DNA of 64,000 bases from Peromyscus leucopus (lineage: Eukaryota > Chordata > Mammalia > Rodentia > Cricetidae): the NCBI RefSeq assembly GCF_004664715.2, contig NC_051072.1:930001-994000 (forward strand), written 5' to 3'. A model generated the notes under the pieces. The model was not told the DNA's origin, did not search any database, and saw nothing but the letters and a program-made list of their open reading frames with translations. Made by a program: the position numbers and the translations under genes. This document shows, in pieces, positions 34,740 through 48,539 of this stretch (within the stretch, counting starts at the first letter, position 1; every line of letters starts with the position of its first letter).

Positions 34740-36050
34740 TTATAGACTTCCTGGCTCTTGTGGTTTATTGGGTCATTCTGTTTACAGTGATGTATGTTTA
34801 TAATAACAACCCTAATAATTTAAAATTTTCACTGTAGACTTCAGTTTTCAACTTAAGCAGGTGAAAGGCAATTAATGTTACTGTAAGAAGTTCCAAGAGA
34901 ATTAATGTTACTATAAGAAGTTCCTGAGACAATCAATTAGAAAAAAGTGGGTAGATAGCTGGCAGTTTCAGAATTTCCAGTTTATGTTCAGCTGGTCCCA
35001 TTGCTTTGTACCTTTGGGGAGGTACCCTACTATGGTGGGAATGGATATCATTGAAACTACTTACCACATGGCCATGGAGGGAGAGATGGTTCAGTTTACC
35101 TATATGCTTTAAGGATATAGTCTCCCAAACCTAGAGCTCCCTCTGTGTCCATTTAAGGCTTTCATAATCTCACAATATTGCCATGGTGAAGCCCAGGCCT
35201 TTATTACACAGATGTTCACTGGGACTGTGATCCAAGGTATAGAAATCACATACTAATAAGCAGAAAGAAACTGGGCAAAATGTAAATCAGTGCCTTCCTA
35301 TAATTATTAGGAGACTGAACACATGGGACAAACCACGTTGAACTTAGAGGAAGACATTTTCCGGGTCTGATAGGAGCTGAGCACTTGCCTCCTGGGAAGT
35401 TGCTATCGTATATCATGCAAGTGGGGCTCAAGATTCAGCCACAACATATTTGATTACAATCTCCCTATCCCTCCCCAACCCATTCACTCTCTCTGTTCTA
35501 CTCTCCATATCTTGAGTCCACATCTAAGTGACATCATGTAGTATTTTATCTTTTTTTGTGTCAAAGACACAAAAGGTGAGGGGCATGGTTTTCATTCTCT
35601 AGGTTCACCCATAAGTTTTATGATTTTTCCTGAAGAAAATGCAAACAAATATCTATTCACCACAGAGAGGGCACTAATGGCCAAAGAAAAGATTCCATCA
35701 AAGCCACACGTGTTGAGTCAGTGGATTTGTGGGGCTACTTATAGAAGCACGGCTGACTTGAAGGCAGCCACATCACTGAGAAGCCCAGCCTAGCATGGGT
35801 AACAAAACCCTGGTACCCTCTGCCCAGCTTGCCAGCAACCTCCTCAGAGATTTCGGTCACCCAACAACTGTTCAGTGCCTTTGTCACCTCGGGGCCTCTG
35901 TGAAATTCATAACTTTAGGAGCTTTCTGAGTCACCTGAACTTCACTTCCTAAGAACTGTGAACTTCCACCCTCTCTCCAGGAGAGAGTGTTTCAATTCAC
36001 TTCAGATGAAATAGTGACACAATGCAAGGTAACAGCTGTGTTCCCTCTAG
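34740..36050. other. Intergenic, no gene seen
   Basis: No recognisable coding region. One small perfect hairpin lies at 35554-35574 (9-bp arms ttttgtgtc / gacacaaaa, 3-nt loop); it is probably incidental. Confidence 0.45.
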
Positions 36051-36060
36051 CTATCTGTCT

Positions 36061-36188
36061 ATCTTCCTTCCTTCCTTCTTCCTTCCTTCTTCTTCCTTCC
36101 TTCTTCCTTCCTTCCTTCCTTCTTCCTTCTTTCTTTCTCTATCATCTATCTATCTTTCAATCATCTATGATCTATTAATCTATCATCT

Positions 36189-36229
<41 letters not shown>

Positions 36230-36243
36230 ATATCTATCTATCA
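36061..36243. repeat. (TTCC)n and (TATC)n simple repeats
   Basis: Interrupted TTCC/TTC tract to about 36136, then TATC tetranucleotides to 36243. Confidence 0.97.
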
Positions 36244-36407
36244 CTATCTACACTACATTTGTTTTCAAAACAAATCTGTAACATCCACTCACTTATAACC
36301 AGCGGCCAAACCAAGAAGCACTGTCTCCCCAATGCTGCTAAAACAGTACTACCACACACTTTTTCTTTAAAACAGAATAAATTCTATTGTGTATGCACAT
36401 GTGCACA

Positions 36408-36408
<1 letters not shown>

Positions 36409-36463
<55 letters not shown>
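36409..36463. repeat. (GC)n(AC)n repeat, Z-DNA-prone
   Basis: A short GC run ('gcgcgcgc') leads directly into a long AC tract. Strict purine-pyrimidine alternation throughout. Confidence 0.96.
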
Positions 36464-36648
36464 ATTTTCCTTACCATTACTGATTACTGATGAACACTCA
36501 GGTTATTTCTGTCTGTTGGTTCTAGTGAAAATGGAAATGTAGACATCCTTTTGAGACAATGATCTTATTTATTTCTTCAGGTGTAAAGCCAGGATAGGTT
36601 TGCTGGCTTGTATGGCAGTCCTTTGTTACTTTTATTTTGAGACACCCC

Positions 36649-37135
36649 TGTGGTGATATTGTGTCCCCCAATATATTGTACACTCTAATAAACTTATCTG
36701 GGGTCAGAGAACAGAACAGCCATTAGATAGACATAGAGGCCAGAAAATGGTGGCCATACATCTTTAATCCTAGCATTCTGAAGGCAGAGATCCATCCGGA
36801 TTTCTTTGGGTTCAAAGCCACACTGGAAACAGCCAGGCATGGTGACTCACACCTTTAATCCCAGGAAGTGATGGAAGAAAGGTATATAAGGCGTGAGGAC
36901 CAGGAACTAGAGTCCTTGTTAAGCTTTTAGGCTTTTAGCAGCAGTTCAGTTGAGATCCATTCTGATGAGGACACAGAGGCTTCCAGTTTGAGGAAACGAG
37001 ATTAGCTGAAGAATTGGTGAGGTTAGGTTGGCTGTGACTTGTTTTGTTTCTCTAATCTTTCAGTGTTTACCCAAATCCTTGGCTCCGAGGTTGTTTTTAT
37101 TAATAAGACCATTTAAGATTCATGTTTCCCACAAT
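36649..37135 (+). mobile_element. LTR-like element inserted in an L1 fragment
   Basis: Starts TGTGGTGATATTG and has an AATAAA-like 'ctaataaacttatctggg', B1-like segments ('ctcacacctttaatcccagg'), a TATA-like 'ggtatataaggcgtgag' and an end near 'taagattcatg'. The flanks (36560-36648 and 37136-37200) read as one L1 when joined. Shares its 3' part with 2573-2880. Confidence 0.7.
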
Positions 37136-38035
37136 GCCATTCTAATCTACATTCCCACTGGCAATGCTTAAGTGTTCTCTTCATGTTCGCAATTATTACA
37201 CTTCAAATGTCTTTTATATCTTATTTTAACTTATGCATATTATTACAAGAGTGATATAAAACTGAACCTTGTATAATGAGGTTAGTTGGTTGTCCTTCAC
37301 CTCAAACATTTATCATTTGCTTGTGTTGGAAATATTAAAAATGTTTTCTACTAATTTTAAAATGATTTTAATCAATCTATAGGAAGTATACTATATTGTA
37401 CAGAAATGAATGAAAATTCAATACACAAGAACTTGTAGGGTACAGCTAAAGCTTAGATGTGCATTTGTAATTTAAATTAAAAAGTGATGTATCTCAATTC
37501 TGGCTTCCATCTCAAGACAATTAGGAAAATGATAGAAAATATTACAAAAAATAAGGAAATGATGAGAAGTAGATGATGAATGAAACCAAACAGAAAACAA
37601 AAGAGGGACAGCTGTGAATCAAGACCTTGTTTATGTTGCCTGCTTCTCTGGAGCTCAAGACTCAAGCCAACAGCAAGAGACAGCCTGGTAAAGATGGCAA
37701 GTGCTGCCAGTCTCCACACAGCTGACGTTTAAACAGCATTCTCAGTGGGCCTCACGACTATTTCCAGACCTTGTGTTAGCTCAGTACCAACATGCGTCAG
37801 TTCTCACGTATTTTCTCCCATATGTACAGAGTCTAGATTTAAGGTTTCTCTAGCCACATATGTGGACATTAATAGGAGAATATAAAATAAAGAGGACTGT
37901 TTGGGAAAACAGAGAAGAAATGCAAAGCAGGGCAAGAGCAGAATGGCGGTGGATATGACAAAATGCAATAGAGCATGTATATAAGAATATCATAATGAGA
38001 TCAAGTATTTTGCATGCCTATTAAAAATAAATTTA

Positions 38036-38172
38036 CCGGGCGTTGGTGGCAGCCGGCGTGGTGCGCACGCTTTAATCCAGCACTCGGAGCAGAGCCAGGT
38101 ATTCCGTGAGTCGAGCACCTGGCTACAAGTGAGTTCCAGAAAGCGCAAAGCTACACAAGAAAACCTGTCTCG

Positions 38173-38211
<39 letters not shown>
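38036..38211 (+). repeat. B1 SINE with long poly-A
   Basis: A slightly mutated B1 of the same variant ('gcgcaaagctacacaag') with an A tract of over 35 bp. The target duplication 'aaaaataaattta' is present before it (38023-38035) and after the tail. Confidence 0.95.
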
Positions 38212-38213
<2 letters not shown>

Positions 38214-38314
38214 AATTTAAAAATTATAGGAAAGAAACTAAAAACAAAACTACTTTATAATCTAGGAAGTTCATTACTAGTGGAACTCACAGAGGAAATC
38301 AGTATGTGAAACTG

Positions 38315-38860
38315 TGGTGGCTAATCTTGGTTGTCAACTTGACATTTGAAATCAACTAAGACCCAACTAGCTAGACACACTTTCAAGGAATTTTGTTGAT
38401 CGGATCATTTGAGGTAGGAATAGCCAACCTAAATCTGGGCCATACCTTCTGGTGGCAGCCCTCATAAAAGGACATGGAAGAAGGAGAAGAAAGGAGGAGG
38501 AGGAGGAGGAGGAGGAGGAGAAGGAGAAAAGGAGAAGGAGAAGAAGGAAGGAGAAGGAGAAAAGTAGGAGAAGAAGGAAAGGAGAAAAGGAGAAAGGAGG
38601 AGAAGTAGTAGGAAAAGGAGAAGGAGAAGAAGGAGGAGAAAAGGAGGAGGAGGAGGAGGATGAAGATTTTTACCTTTTGCCTGTCTGTCCTCACTCCTGC
38701 TGGCAAGTTTATCCATCCTTCTGCTGAGGCATTTCTTCACTCAAAACCTCCTTCAGAATTCCATCATATACTAAAGACACCCAGTCTCATGGACTGGACG
38801 ATTACCAGACTCTTGGCTTTTCTGTTTTGAGACAGCCGTTGTTGGACTAGTTTAAGCCAC
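38315..38860 (+). repeat. Interspersed repeat of the 'ggctaatcttggttgtcaac' type with expanded GGA tract
   Basis: Starts 'gtggctaatcttggttgtca', continues 'cctaaatctgggccatacct', and resumes after the purine tract at 38665 ('tgcctgtctgtcctcactcc'). The GGA/GAA purine tract (38476-38664) has expanded inside it. ORFs across the tract are low-complexity artefacts. Confidence 0.75.
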
Positions 38861-39040
38861 TATGCCAGGCCCTGCCCAACCTGTTGAACAGTCCTGAATA
38901 GGGGAGTGAGGATTGAGAAATAATAGATAGGAAAAATAAAGACGTAGACGTAAAAGACAAAGACAGAGACACAGGATAGTGGGAGGACTCTGAGTCAATA
39001 CTGCAGCAGCCCTGAGTTTATTTCTCACAGCCTTTCTATA

Positions 39041-39042
<2 letters not shown>

Positions 39043-39086
<44 letters not shown>
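39043..39086. repeat. (GT)n microsatellite
   Basis: Uninterrupted GT tract. Confidence 0.98.
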
Positions 39087-39090
<4 letters not shown>

Positions 39091-39156
39091 GGCCTCCCCC
39101 TTTCAAGGACACCATAGTTCAAGGTACAAATGAGTATAAACACCTCCTTAATTCTC

Positions 39157-39263
39157 AAGACATCTGGCAAGCACATCTTTGACCAAACATCCTGTTATTT
39201 GGCCTGGAAGAGTAAGACATCTGGTAAGGACACCTTTGGCCAAACATGCTGTTATCCAGCCTT
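39157..39263. repeat. Two-copy tandem repeat, period about 53 bp
   Basis: 'aagacatctggcaagcacat' and 'aagacatctggtaaggacac' begin the two units, and each continues with 'ccaaacat(c/g)ctgttat'. Flanking sequence suggests an old repeat; family unknown. Confidence 0.8.
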
Positions 39264-40144
39264 AAAGGGTAAAGACAAGCTCGAACTCTTTGACCTTGAG
39301 TCAGGATGGAATCAAGCCACAATCTGGATGCACTGTGGGCTCTCATACCACTATAATAAATCCCATATATAGGTAGATTTCATATAGATCTGGATTTCAT
39401 ATAAAAATATCATGTGAAATTATACTATGTATAATTATAATAATAATGTAATATAGAAAAATGTATAGAAAACATAAAGTGTACATATTACCTAGATATA
39501 ATTTCACTGCAGCAGTCCTGTTCCTCTCGAGAAGCCTAATATAGGCAGGCATAGCTGAACTCTTGCACTAACTATAGAACTGTCCACAATAGCCAGATTA
39601 TTAACTCAACTAATGCCCAGGAGCCACTGACTAGATTTTTAAAACAGTGAGACACAGAATAGAATGTTATTTGGCTAAAGAAGTATGAAACTCTGTCACT
39701 TGTGAATAGGCCCAGAGAACATCGTGTTAAGGGAGATTAAGTCAGAACAAACATTGGGTTACTTCACCCATGGTTAGAATTGAAGTACTGGGTCTTGTAG
39801 AAGTTCATAGGGCATAGTGATTGCTGGCAGCTGGGGAGAATGGTGCTGAGGAGGGCAAGTGAGGATCGATTAAGAGGCATAAGTTCTCATCTTCTGTAGC
39901 ATTACAACGAATATAACTAATAATAACATATATGTTTCGAAACAGGGAGCAATTTGAAAATACTTTACATTAAGATATAGTACAATTTTAAAGACAATGA
40001 ACATGCTGAATTCCCTGAGTTCGTGACTGCTTAGTGTAGACATGAATCAGAACAAAAGGCTGAATTTATGTCTATGGAAATATCACATATTAATCAAAAT
40101 AATTTTATGCTTTGAAGGAATGAAATAAATTTATAAAAGTCAAT

Positions 40145-40149
40145 ACACA

Positions 40150-40210
<61 letters not shown>
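40145..40210. repeat. (AC)n then (AG)n microsatellite
   Basis: An AC tract changes directly to an AG tract. Confidence 0.98.
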
Positions 40211-40239
40211 TTAATTGCTAAACATGATATGGACCAAGA

Positions 40240-40385
40240 ATTCTTTTTCTTTTTTAGGTTTTTTTGAGACAGGATTGCTCTGTGTAACAGCCCTAGTTGT
40301 CCTGGAACTCACTTTGTGGACCAGACTAGCCTCAAACTCAGAAATTCACCCGCTTCTGTCTCCTGAGTGTTGAGATTACAGGTGT
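40240..40385 (-). repeat. B1 SINE, diverged
   Basis: Antisense B1: 'ttttgagacaggattgctct', 'gttgtcctggaactcacttt', 'gtgttgagattacaggtgtg'. Confidence 0.88.
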
Positions 40386-40510
40386 GGTGGAATGTAAATA
40401 CAAAATCCCATAAGCAGTTTGAAATACGTTTCGACAGACTCCTATTGTTAGGTACGCGTTCCTCTGCAGTCTTCAGCAGTTGTTCTGAGTTACGCACTAA
40501 AACCTTAAGT

Positions 40511-40721
40511 CAGTAGTAATCAACCTGTAGGGCACAAACCCCCTTTGAGGGTCAGATGACCTTTTCACAGGGGTTGCCTATCAGGTGTTTGCATTGTGAC
40601 TCAGAACAGCAGCAAAATTACAGTTAGGAAGAAGCAGCAAAGATGATTTTATGGTTGGAGGTCACCACAGCATGAGGAACTGTGTTAAAGGTCACTGCAT
40701 TAGGAAGGCTGAGAACCACGG
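40511..40721. mobile_element. Non-autonomous hAT-type DNA transposon (URR1-like)
   Basis: 211 bp with imperfect terminal inverted repeats (cagtagtaatcaacctg ... ggctgagaaccacgg, of the hAT-Charlie cagnggttctcaacc type). It is flanked by a perfect 8-bp duplication CCTTAAGT (40503-40510 and 40722-40729). The interior ('gaccttttcacaggggttgc', 'aggaactgtgttaaaggtca') resembles the rodent URR1 repeats. No transposase is encoded. Confidence 0.85.
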
Positions 40722-40729
40722 CCTTAAGT

Positions 40730-43700
40730 ACAAACAATATGCTGGAATTATATAGTAGTGTTGTAACAGTTGCCTAAAATTCTAAACTTGTGGATACCTT
40801 GGATGGCTTAAAAGCATGTGAAAGGAACAGAATAAACTATTTGTGAGTGATGCTACGACTCTTAAATGTATTCTGCTAATTTAAGTGATCTCCAAAGGCA
40901 GTACATCTGTTAACTCATTTATATTTCCTCCTGGAAGAAGCTAAACAGCGGAGAGAAGAGAAACAGGCCAGTGCTTCCCGGAGGTTGAGTGGGGAGAAGA
41001 GGGATGTGCAGAAATCCTCAGCTTGATGGAACCTCTCCTCATGGGACTGTGATAAAGGATCATTGAATCCCCAGATCTACTAATGACAGAGCCAAATACA
41101 AGGTGTGGATTTCAATATAAAGCACAAAAGTCAGCTAGGGTGTTATGAAGGACCATGTGCTGCAGATTGTAAAAAATGAATAAGCCGCATTACAGTTTCA
41201 CGGTGCAGTTTTCCACTGAGCAAGGGTGGGAAGACCACTGGAAAATGATATTTTGTATAGATTCTACACAAAGAATAAACACAAAAAGAATAACAGAAGC
41301 ACAGTCTTCTTGTTGGTGAATTCATTTTTCTCAGGGTTAAGTCTCAACGTTTCTGAAACTTGCCTTGATGTGTATGAGAATTACACAGGTATGTAAGTTA
41401 CCATAGGAAACATGGTTTTCATATTTCTTGATTTCTCATTGGCTGACAAAGTTAAGAACAATCCTACTGTGTGAAAAACAAAAACAAACCACGGGATAAC
41501 TAATTTCTCCTGTCTAAGCATAACATTGTCAGTTAGCCTCTCTCCATCCCTGTCTCTCTTGCTGTCCCCACACTCGGTAACTATTATTCTCTTCACAGTG
41601 TCGGCAGGATCATCTGCAATGTTTGTGTTCCTTGCTCAGCTACTTCACTTAACCTGCTTTAATTGAAGCGGGATGAATATAAGCAACTACATGTAGCCTA
41701 GTGGCTCAGTTGTAGCTTAAGGCAGCACTAGCCGTGAGTTTAATCCTAGCACAAGAAATAACAACAGCAGCAATGCATTCTCCACCACCATCTCAAGGTA
41801 AAACAGAGGGATTTGAAGTGTGGATACTCTAGGCTGTTCAACTAAATATGTAAACAAGTCAAAACAGCACCTCTTATATGTCAGTAAAATATATAAAAAA
41901 GAGAAAAGATAGTTTTTTGGACTTGGGAACAAAGTAACCAATGGGGAAAAATGGTATACATCTGTCATGCTCATTCAAGGCAAAGATACTCTGGACTTTT
42001 AAGTATGGAGTCTGGTTTGTTTTCCATCTTGGAATTAATAGATGAGTGTGTATATCCAATTTAGGATATGTCAAACCTCTGTCTACTGAAAGGATCCAAA
42101 GTGACTGGTACCTAGGAACAGTAAGTAAAGAACCCTGGATCTTGGTGCTGATCTCCAACATAAGGTTCTTTAGAGAAAGGTCTGGTTCTAGAATTATAAA
42201 CAGTACAAATAAAAAATGAAAGACTGTTACAGATTATCTGGTTGGTGCAGAACGAGGATGTTCAAGGGAAAAAAGAGGAGGTCGGATGGTGGGATGTCCA
42301 AAGGATACAAGGAGAACAAAACTTAGGAACGTAGCTGCTTTGCACATAGCCTTTGGGATAGTTTCTGCCTGTGACTTTGTGGCGCTGGTGGAATCAGGAA
42401 GCTCTATGTTTTCAAATACAAAGCCTCTAGAAATGATGAGCATCATCTTCATCCTTTTTGATGGACAGCAAGAAGCAGAGACTCTAGCTACACTACTAAT
42501 GACCAATGAGACTGTGAACAGCAGCCTCAGGTCTACACATACAAGCACAGCACAGCAGGTGAAAGCTTGCATCTCTTAAGAGAAAGAAGCTGAAGTGATA
42601 ATTCTTTCTTTTATTTAAAAATGTAAAAATTTAAAGTATGCTTCTTGCTGAAATGCAGTTTGCTATGAATCTGATTTGTGCCACCTTTGACACAAAGAAA
42701 TCATAAAATAGACATTATCTTTGAATCTATAACAAAAGTGGATGGCAGAGAGATATGTGGTTGGTGTTGCTTGTAATTTCTAAGGCTGGCAAGGGATAGA
42801 AGATGTGCCAATCAAAAAAGACTAAAAAAAAGTGCGAGTAGGTCTGCCCACATGACAATGTCACGTGTGTGTACCTGCATACACATTTGGAATTATATTT
42901 TCTGATAAAAACCCATACATAGAAAATAAACTACATTTTTGTTTTTGCAACATTGCTTTCAAAAGACTGATATGAAATAAAATCTCCGTGATTATTCAGG
43001 AAAAAATAATTTAAAATTTATAGATCCACTCGACATTGACAAGTTGCAGAATAAAAAGAATGGAAAAAACTAAGGCAATATGGTGCCTGTGGTGGGTGTA
43101 GTTTCTTTACAGCATGCCCTTAAGAGTGTTTTATGAAATTACTCAGTATGATTTACATTTACTCATTTCCTTTTTAAATTAGAAATGAATGTTTAACAAG
43201 TTAACCCAAGACATCGTAAGTAATTTTTATGAGTATAGGAAAACATTTGAATGAAAGATTAATTTTCCTCCAGCACTTGAAAGCAATAAGATTTCTATGA
43301 GTTCCAGGGCAGCCTGGGCTACAGAGAAACACCATGTCTTTTATTTTTATTTTTACAGTTTTTTTAACTTTTGAATGCGTTAACTAGAATCCAAAGACAC
43401 TGTAAGTGTTTTAGTTAAAGGTTTAAATTATTTGAAAACTAAGGTTTAACTGGAACAATACAATAGTGTGCAGCAGTGTGTCTTATCAAATGCCCCCTTC
43501 AGCTTTCAGCTGAACCACATGTTCTGTGCATGGACTTTGAGTCCCAGCTCTTTGGAGTTAAGAAGTAGTTCTGAACTGCAGTCTTGGGTAGAGACAAAGC
43601 AAAGCACCTGGAGATAATTTCCTAAACGGGGCCGCTAAATGATTGGCTGCAGCATGACATTTGCTGAAAAAAAAATACTGAAGAAATTTGAAGCAAAGTT

Positions 43701-45430
43701 TTGGAAACATAGACTCAATCATTTTATAAATAGGTTGACAATATGACTTATAAGTCAATCTGGAACACTTGGGAAAGGGAGACAGGATGTTGTAATTGTG
43801 CCAAGAAAATTAAAAGTGTAAATCAAGATGTGTTCTTAGAATTGATCTTCAGAAATTGGCCTGTCACCAACCCCTTGAGGTGACACATCAATGATGGCAT
43901 ATTTCTGTATTATCCATTGAAAATCTGTAGAATGTGTGGCACGCCTCATTTGTGTCAATTTCATACTTAATGCTACACATCTGTATAATTGAGTGTACCT
44001 TTGTCCCTTTGCCTTCGTGATGTTATTTTGAAGAAAGAAACAATTGTAAAACAAGTGCTCATTAATCCATTCTAATTTGAAATGTAGAGTTCAAACTCAC
44101 ATGTTCTAGGTGATTTACAAAGAGAGCAGGGATTATATAGCTAAGCCATATGCGTCCAGCCCTGGATTCCATTCCCTATACTTCCCTAAATGAAGTGTAT
44201 TTTACTAAAGGATTTACAAGTAAGAGTGTTCGTCTCTTGATGGAATGCTCTGCCTCCTTAATTCTCAAACACATGTGGCTGAGCAAAGAGGCTACTGCCC
44301 CGTTTCCCACACCAATGTAATACATCCTTTAGTGCCCTTTATCAGATGTATGTACACACAAAGAAAACTTTTACCATTTTCTTGTACTTGGGGGTTAATA
44401 ATTGCAACTCATCCATCTTTTGCACAAGTCTAAAGCCACAGAAGTCTCTGTGGACACCTTCCAAGCCCCATTTCCCTCCTTTTGGTGAAATCTACCATGA
44501 GATACCATATAGAGAGAGGTAAAACAATGTGTTTTAAATTATGGATGTGGGAGACACTAATGGAGGTTGTGATGCTGGTGTCCATGATCATCTCAGAAAT
44601 GAACGGGAAGAGTGCCTCTAGTGTCTGGAGTCAGTTCAGTTTTCAAGTAACTTTTATGAGGATAGACCCCTATGGAGCCTTGCAAGTGATTATCCGTCTT
44701 GAACCTCACTTTGTGATCATCTGTAAATGAAGACAAAACTATCTGCCTTGGAGAATGCCCCATATGCCTGGCACACAAATACCACAGGGAGGCCAACTCT
44801 TCAAAACAAACCTTCTGGGACACTGACAGGAGGCTTCTAAGTGGGTTCCACACTGACTAACATAGTCTGTCCAATGACCCCAGGGAAGGTCGAATCAGGC
44901 CTGAAAGTTTGGAAGGGATTATTCATTTTTACCATGCCATATCATCATAATGGCTTGTCATGCTTAGTTCACGTTATGACCCAGATCAAAGTTCATGATT
45001 CATAAATGTAGCCTTAATCTGATGTTTGCGCCAATGAATACAGTGACACATTTGGAAGCACAGCTCACCAATTCTTGGTCACTGTTTGGAATTCATAGCC
45101 ATTTTTCATCTTTGTGTTAATGTCCTAGGATTTTTCTGGATCCATATATTTCGCTCCCAATCCCTGCCCATTTGCTTGTTCTGTCACCTCTATGGCCACT
45201 TATGAAACGTCTTCATCAGCAAATGGCACTGGACAAAAGAACACCAAGAAGATATCCTTTACAACTTTGGGGTCACTTGTTGTGTGGACTATGCTAGGGG
45301 GGGCTCGCAATGTCCCACCATAATACCTCATCACCATGAGTAGAATTGATTTCTTTTTGTGCTAAGCACATAGAGAGTTATTTCCCTGTAAGTAAATTAA
45401 CTTTAAACACTTGAAAATTAATGGCCATTA
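40730..45430. other. Intergenic, no supported gene
   Basis: AT-rich. A pair of overlapping ORFs on opposite strands at 42234-42579 (112 aa and 97 aa) has no recognisable motif. A partial B1 may lie at 43285-43335 ('gagttccagggcagcctggg'). Confidence 0.45.
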
Positions 45431-45469
45431 TTTTTTCCTTTTATTTCATTTTACAATTTTTTCCTTTTA

Positions 45470-45644
<175 letters not shown>

Positions 45645-46609
45645 TCATGCTCAGTACATATCTTCAAACTATTTCAAACCAGGAGAACTTAAGAAGGTTT
45701 AAGTCTACCTTATTAAAAAATCTAATAGCTCATAACATGATCACACTGAAGTTAAAAAATACTTTAAATAGGTGATAAGTAAGTGGATAAGATTATCTCA
45801 ACATGAGATTGGAACTCTCAGAAGAGAGAGAGTTCACTTTGACTTGGACAATTTTGGACAGGCTAATAACAGTTTTTCTGTCAATAGAAAACCAATTAGT
45901 ATAATTTAATATAGAAAAGCCAGGGTTCTTGTTGAGCTGTTAAAGATGTGTGAAACTATTTTTCTAAGTTCTGATTGACTTCTTTTTTTCATTGTGCAAA
46001 TAAGTGTGGCACTCATTCTGCACTTCGATGCTCAGCTTCACATTCTAGCTTGGGAACTCCTCTTTTCTCAAGTGCCATATTGCACATCTCCACTTTATGT
46101 TAGTGATTGTTCTTCAATGATTCTCACAGAGTCATTTAAAGAAGATTATCAACTAATTAAAATTGTGGGGCTTAGAACAGTGTAGGTACATACCTAAAAA
46201 TGTGCATTCACTCCTAACTGAAGTTCCTACACAGAGAAAAAAACATCTGATTTTGAGTTGCAAATTATGACTAAATATCTGGTTTTGCATTTGTGCTTCC
46301 TTTAGTGGAGTATTGGACAACCTTATTTCCCTAAATCAGCAACTGATTGAAAGAGGTGAAAACAGGGGTTATGATATCTGTGAGAATACGATTTGCTGAA
46401 TTTTCCACCATTAATTTTTTTAAAAAAAGTCCTAATGTGTTATTTTCTTTAAGTAATGGAGCATTATTCCTCTTATATAACGACATATTTCTCAAAATAA
46501 CTTATTTCTCATCTTAAAATTAACTCTTGACTATGTTTACTGATCAAAATTAGATAACAGGTGTACAAATAATAAGATGTCACTCTGAACCTCAAGTACA
46601 ATAAAGCAA

Positions 46610-48440
46610 CTGTTAGCTCATTCTGTATTAATCTTCTGTTATGACAAAATATAGGAGATAATCAACTTACAAGAATAAAAGATTTTTGAGGGGAAAATTT
46701 GTGTAGTAGAGGTGGGAAGTAAGGTGCCCAGATTTGGGGAAATGACAAAATCATGGACCTGGAAATTCAGATGTTGAAGTATACATCTCTGTCAGTAAGA
46801 GATCCATGCAATTGGGGCAGGGATTTCAGCCAAATTATCCCATTGAGGAATAAGATGAGAGACTACAAATTTGTTCCTCAAAGAAAATTAATGTATCCTA
46901 GTCTGGTTGGATAAATCCCCCAAAATAGATATCTCAAGGCAACAGAAATTTATTTTTCATTTGTAAAAACTAGAAGTTCTAGGCAGATTCAAAGTCCAAT
47001 AAAGGCTTCCTTTGAGGCCTCTAAATGGTTTCTTCTGTTCCCCACATGTTGGAAGGAGCAAGAGTCTCTCTGGCACTTTTCTTAGAGGGTGTTAATTCCA
47101 TTTATGAGAATTCCACTTTCACGAGCAAATCACCTATCCAGGGTCTTGGCTCCCAATTTCATTGTCATGGAGGTTAAGATTTCAAAATATAACTTGGGTG
47201 GATGTGATCTAACAGTATTTTAGCAGAGGATTTCAACTAAGTAACAACAAAATGGAGATTTTCACTTGGATTTTGATGCAAATAATAACTTATAATCATA
47301 GATAGTCCATGAGACTCTGTATGTTTGTTCATGCATCCATGCATGTGTTTATGCTGGTATCTTTTTCGTGGTTACTAAGCTCTATGTCATGGAATACACC
47401 GCATAGATTACATACCGCCACCAATGCCATTCAATGCACTTGATTGCCAGATACAATAGTCACAAATACCCAAACATATATTTTAGACTTTCTCCTTTAA
47501 TAAACATTTATTTTAAATATTAATAAAAACAATGGATTACTATTTTTACTCTATAGTCACAATACTGTATATAATATGAAAGAAGGTGACTGAACAGAGC
47601 TATGTGACCTAAATATTTGATGACTATGTTTTAGCTTTCCCGCTCACATTCAGGTTTCATGTAGACATCTGGTTTGAACACAGACTCCCAAATGTACCCA
47701 CAAAGGGGCTTCAGAAATCCTTGGGAGGAAAACAAAATCTTCATTAGTCACATAACCAATAGTTTCAATTCTCCTGCATTTATAGCCACTGACTTCAGAA
47801 TAAAAATACTTGTTTGCATCTTGGGTGAGTTATTTACTCTGTGTGTACATTACACAGCTTGCTTTGCTTTCCTCTGCCTTGGGGTGTGTTCTGCAAAAGG
47901 GAGCAAGTGGTGTGTTAGCTCTGAGTCAGTACAGATAGAGCCTAAAGCAGTGGCTGGAAAGTTACAAACGCTCTCCCAGAGTTGTGTGCCATCATCATCA
48001 TTATTTCCAATAATGGAGTAATAATTAAAAAAAAAACAATGAACAGGAAACAGTAGTTATTAAATAATGGTTATAAGATTAGTGAATTAGCAGGAGTTCT
48101 ATAATATTTCTTTATTATTTTTGTTAAAGAAAAATCAATTAGTCTTATTGGGTTACTTTGCTAGGACTGCCACAATAAAGTACTGCAGGTTTAAGCTACA
48201 AAAATGAATTATGTCATAACTCTGCACCCCAGGGATCCAAAGTAAATATGTCTGCAGGGTTGGATCCATTGGGGAGGAGGGTGTGACAGTGTATGTGTTC
48301 CAAGTTTTTTTCTAGCTCTCGATGGTTTGCTGGCATTCATGGTATTTCACGACTTCCTTAGAGCAACATCTTATTTTTGCATTCATCTTTGATAGTCTCT
48401 TCATTGTATCTTTTCCTTTTATATAAAAAAAGAATCTCCA
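46610..48440. repeat. Fragments of ancient interspersed repeats
   Basis: 46618-46700 ('ctgttatgacaaaatatagg'), 46890-47200 ('acatgttggaaggagcaaga', 'gttaattccatttatgagaa') and 48150-48400 ('gggttactttgctaggactg', 'gatggtttgctggcattcat') resemble an old repeat shared widely among placental mammals. Family name not assigned, boundaries approximate. Confidence 0.45.
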
Positions 48441-48539
48441 AATATGATTATGTTCTGAGGTGCAGTGTTTAGGGCTTTACCATGTAAAATTTTAAGAAGA
48501 ATTTACAAAAGACTTTTTTTTTAAAAAAAAAAATCAAGC

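Noticed and set aside
38383..38740. ORFs of 91-107 aa over the GGA tract
   Set aside because: Low-complexity Glu/Arg or Ser/Leu sequence from a simple repeat.
42234..42579. Overlapping ORFs of 112 aa (-) and 97 aa (+)
   Set aside because: No recognisable domain, no splice or promoter context, and open on both strands; most likely chance. A protein search with no hit in related species would confirm.
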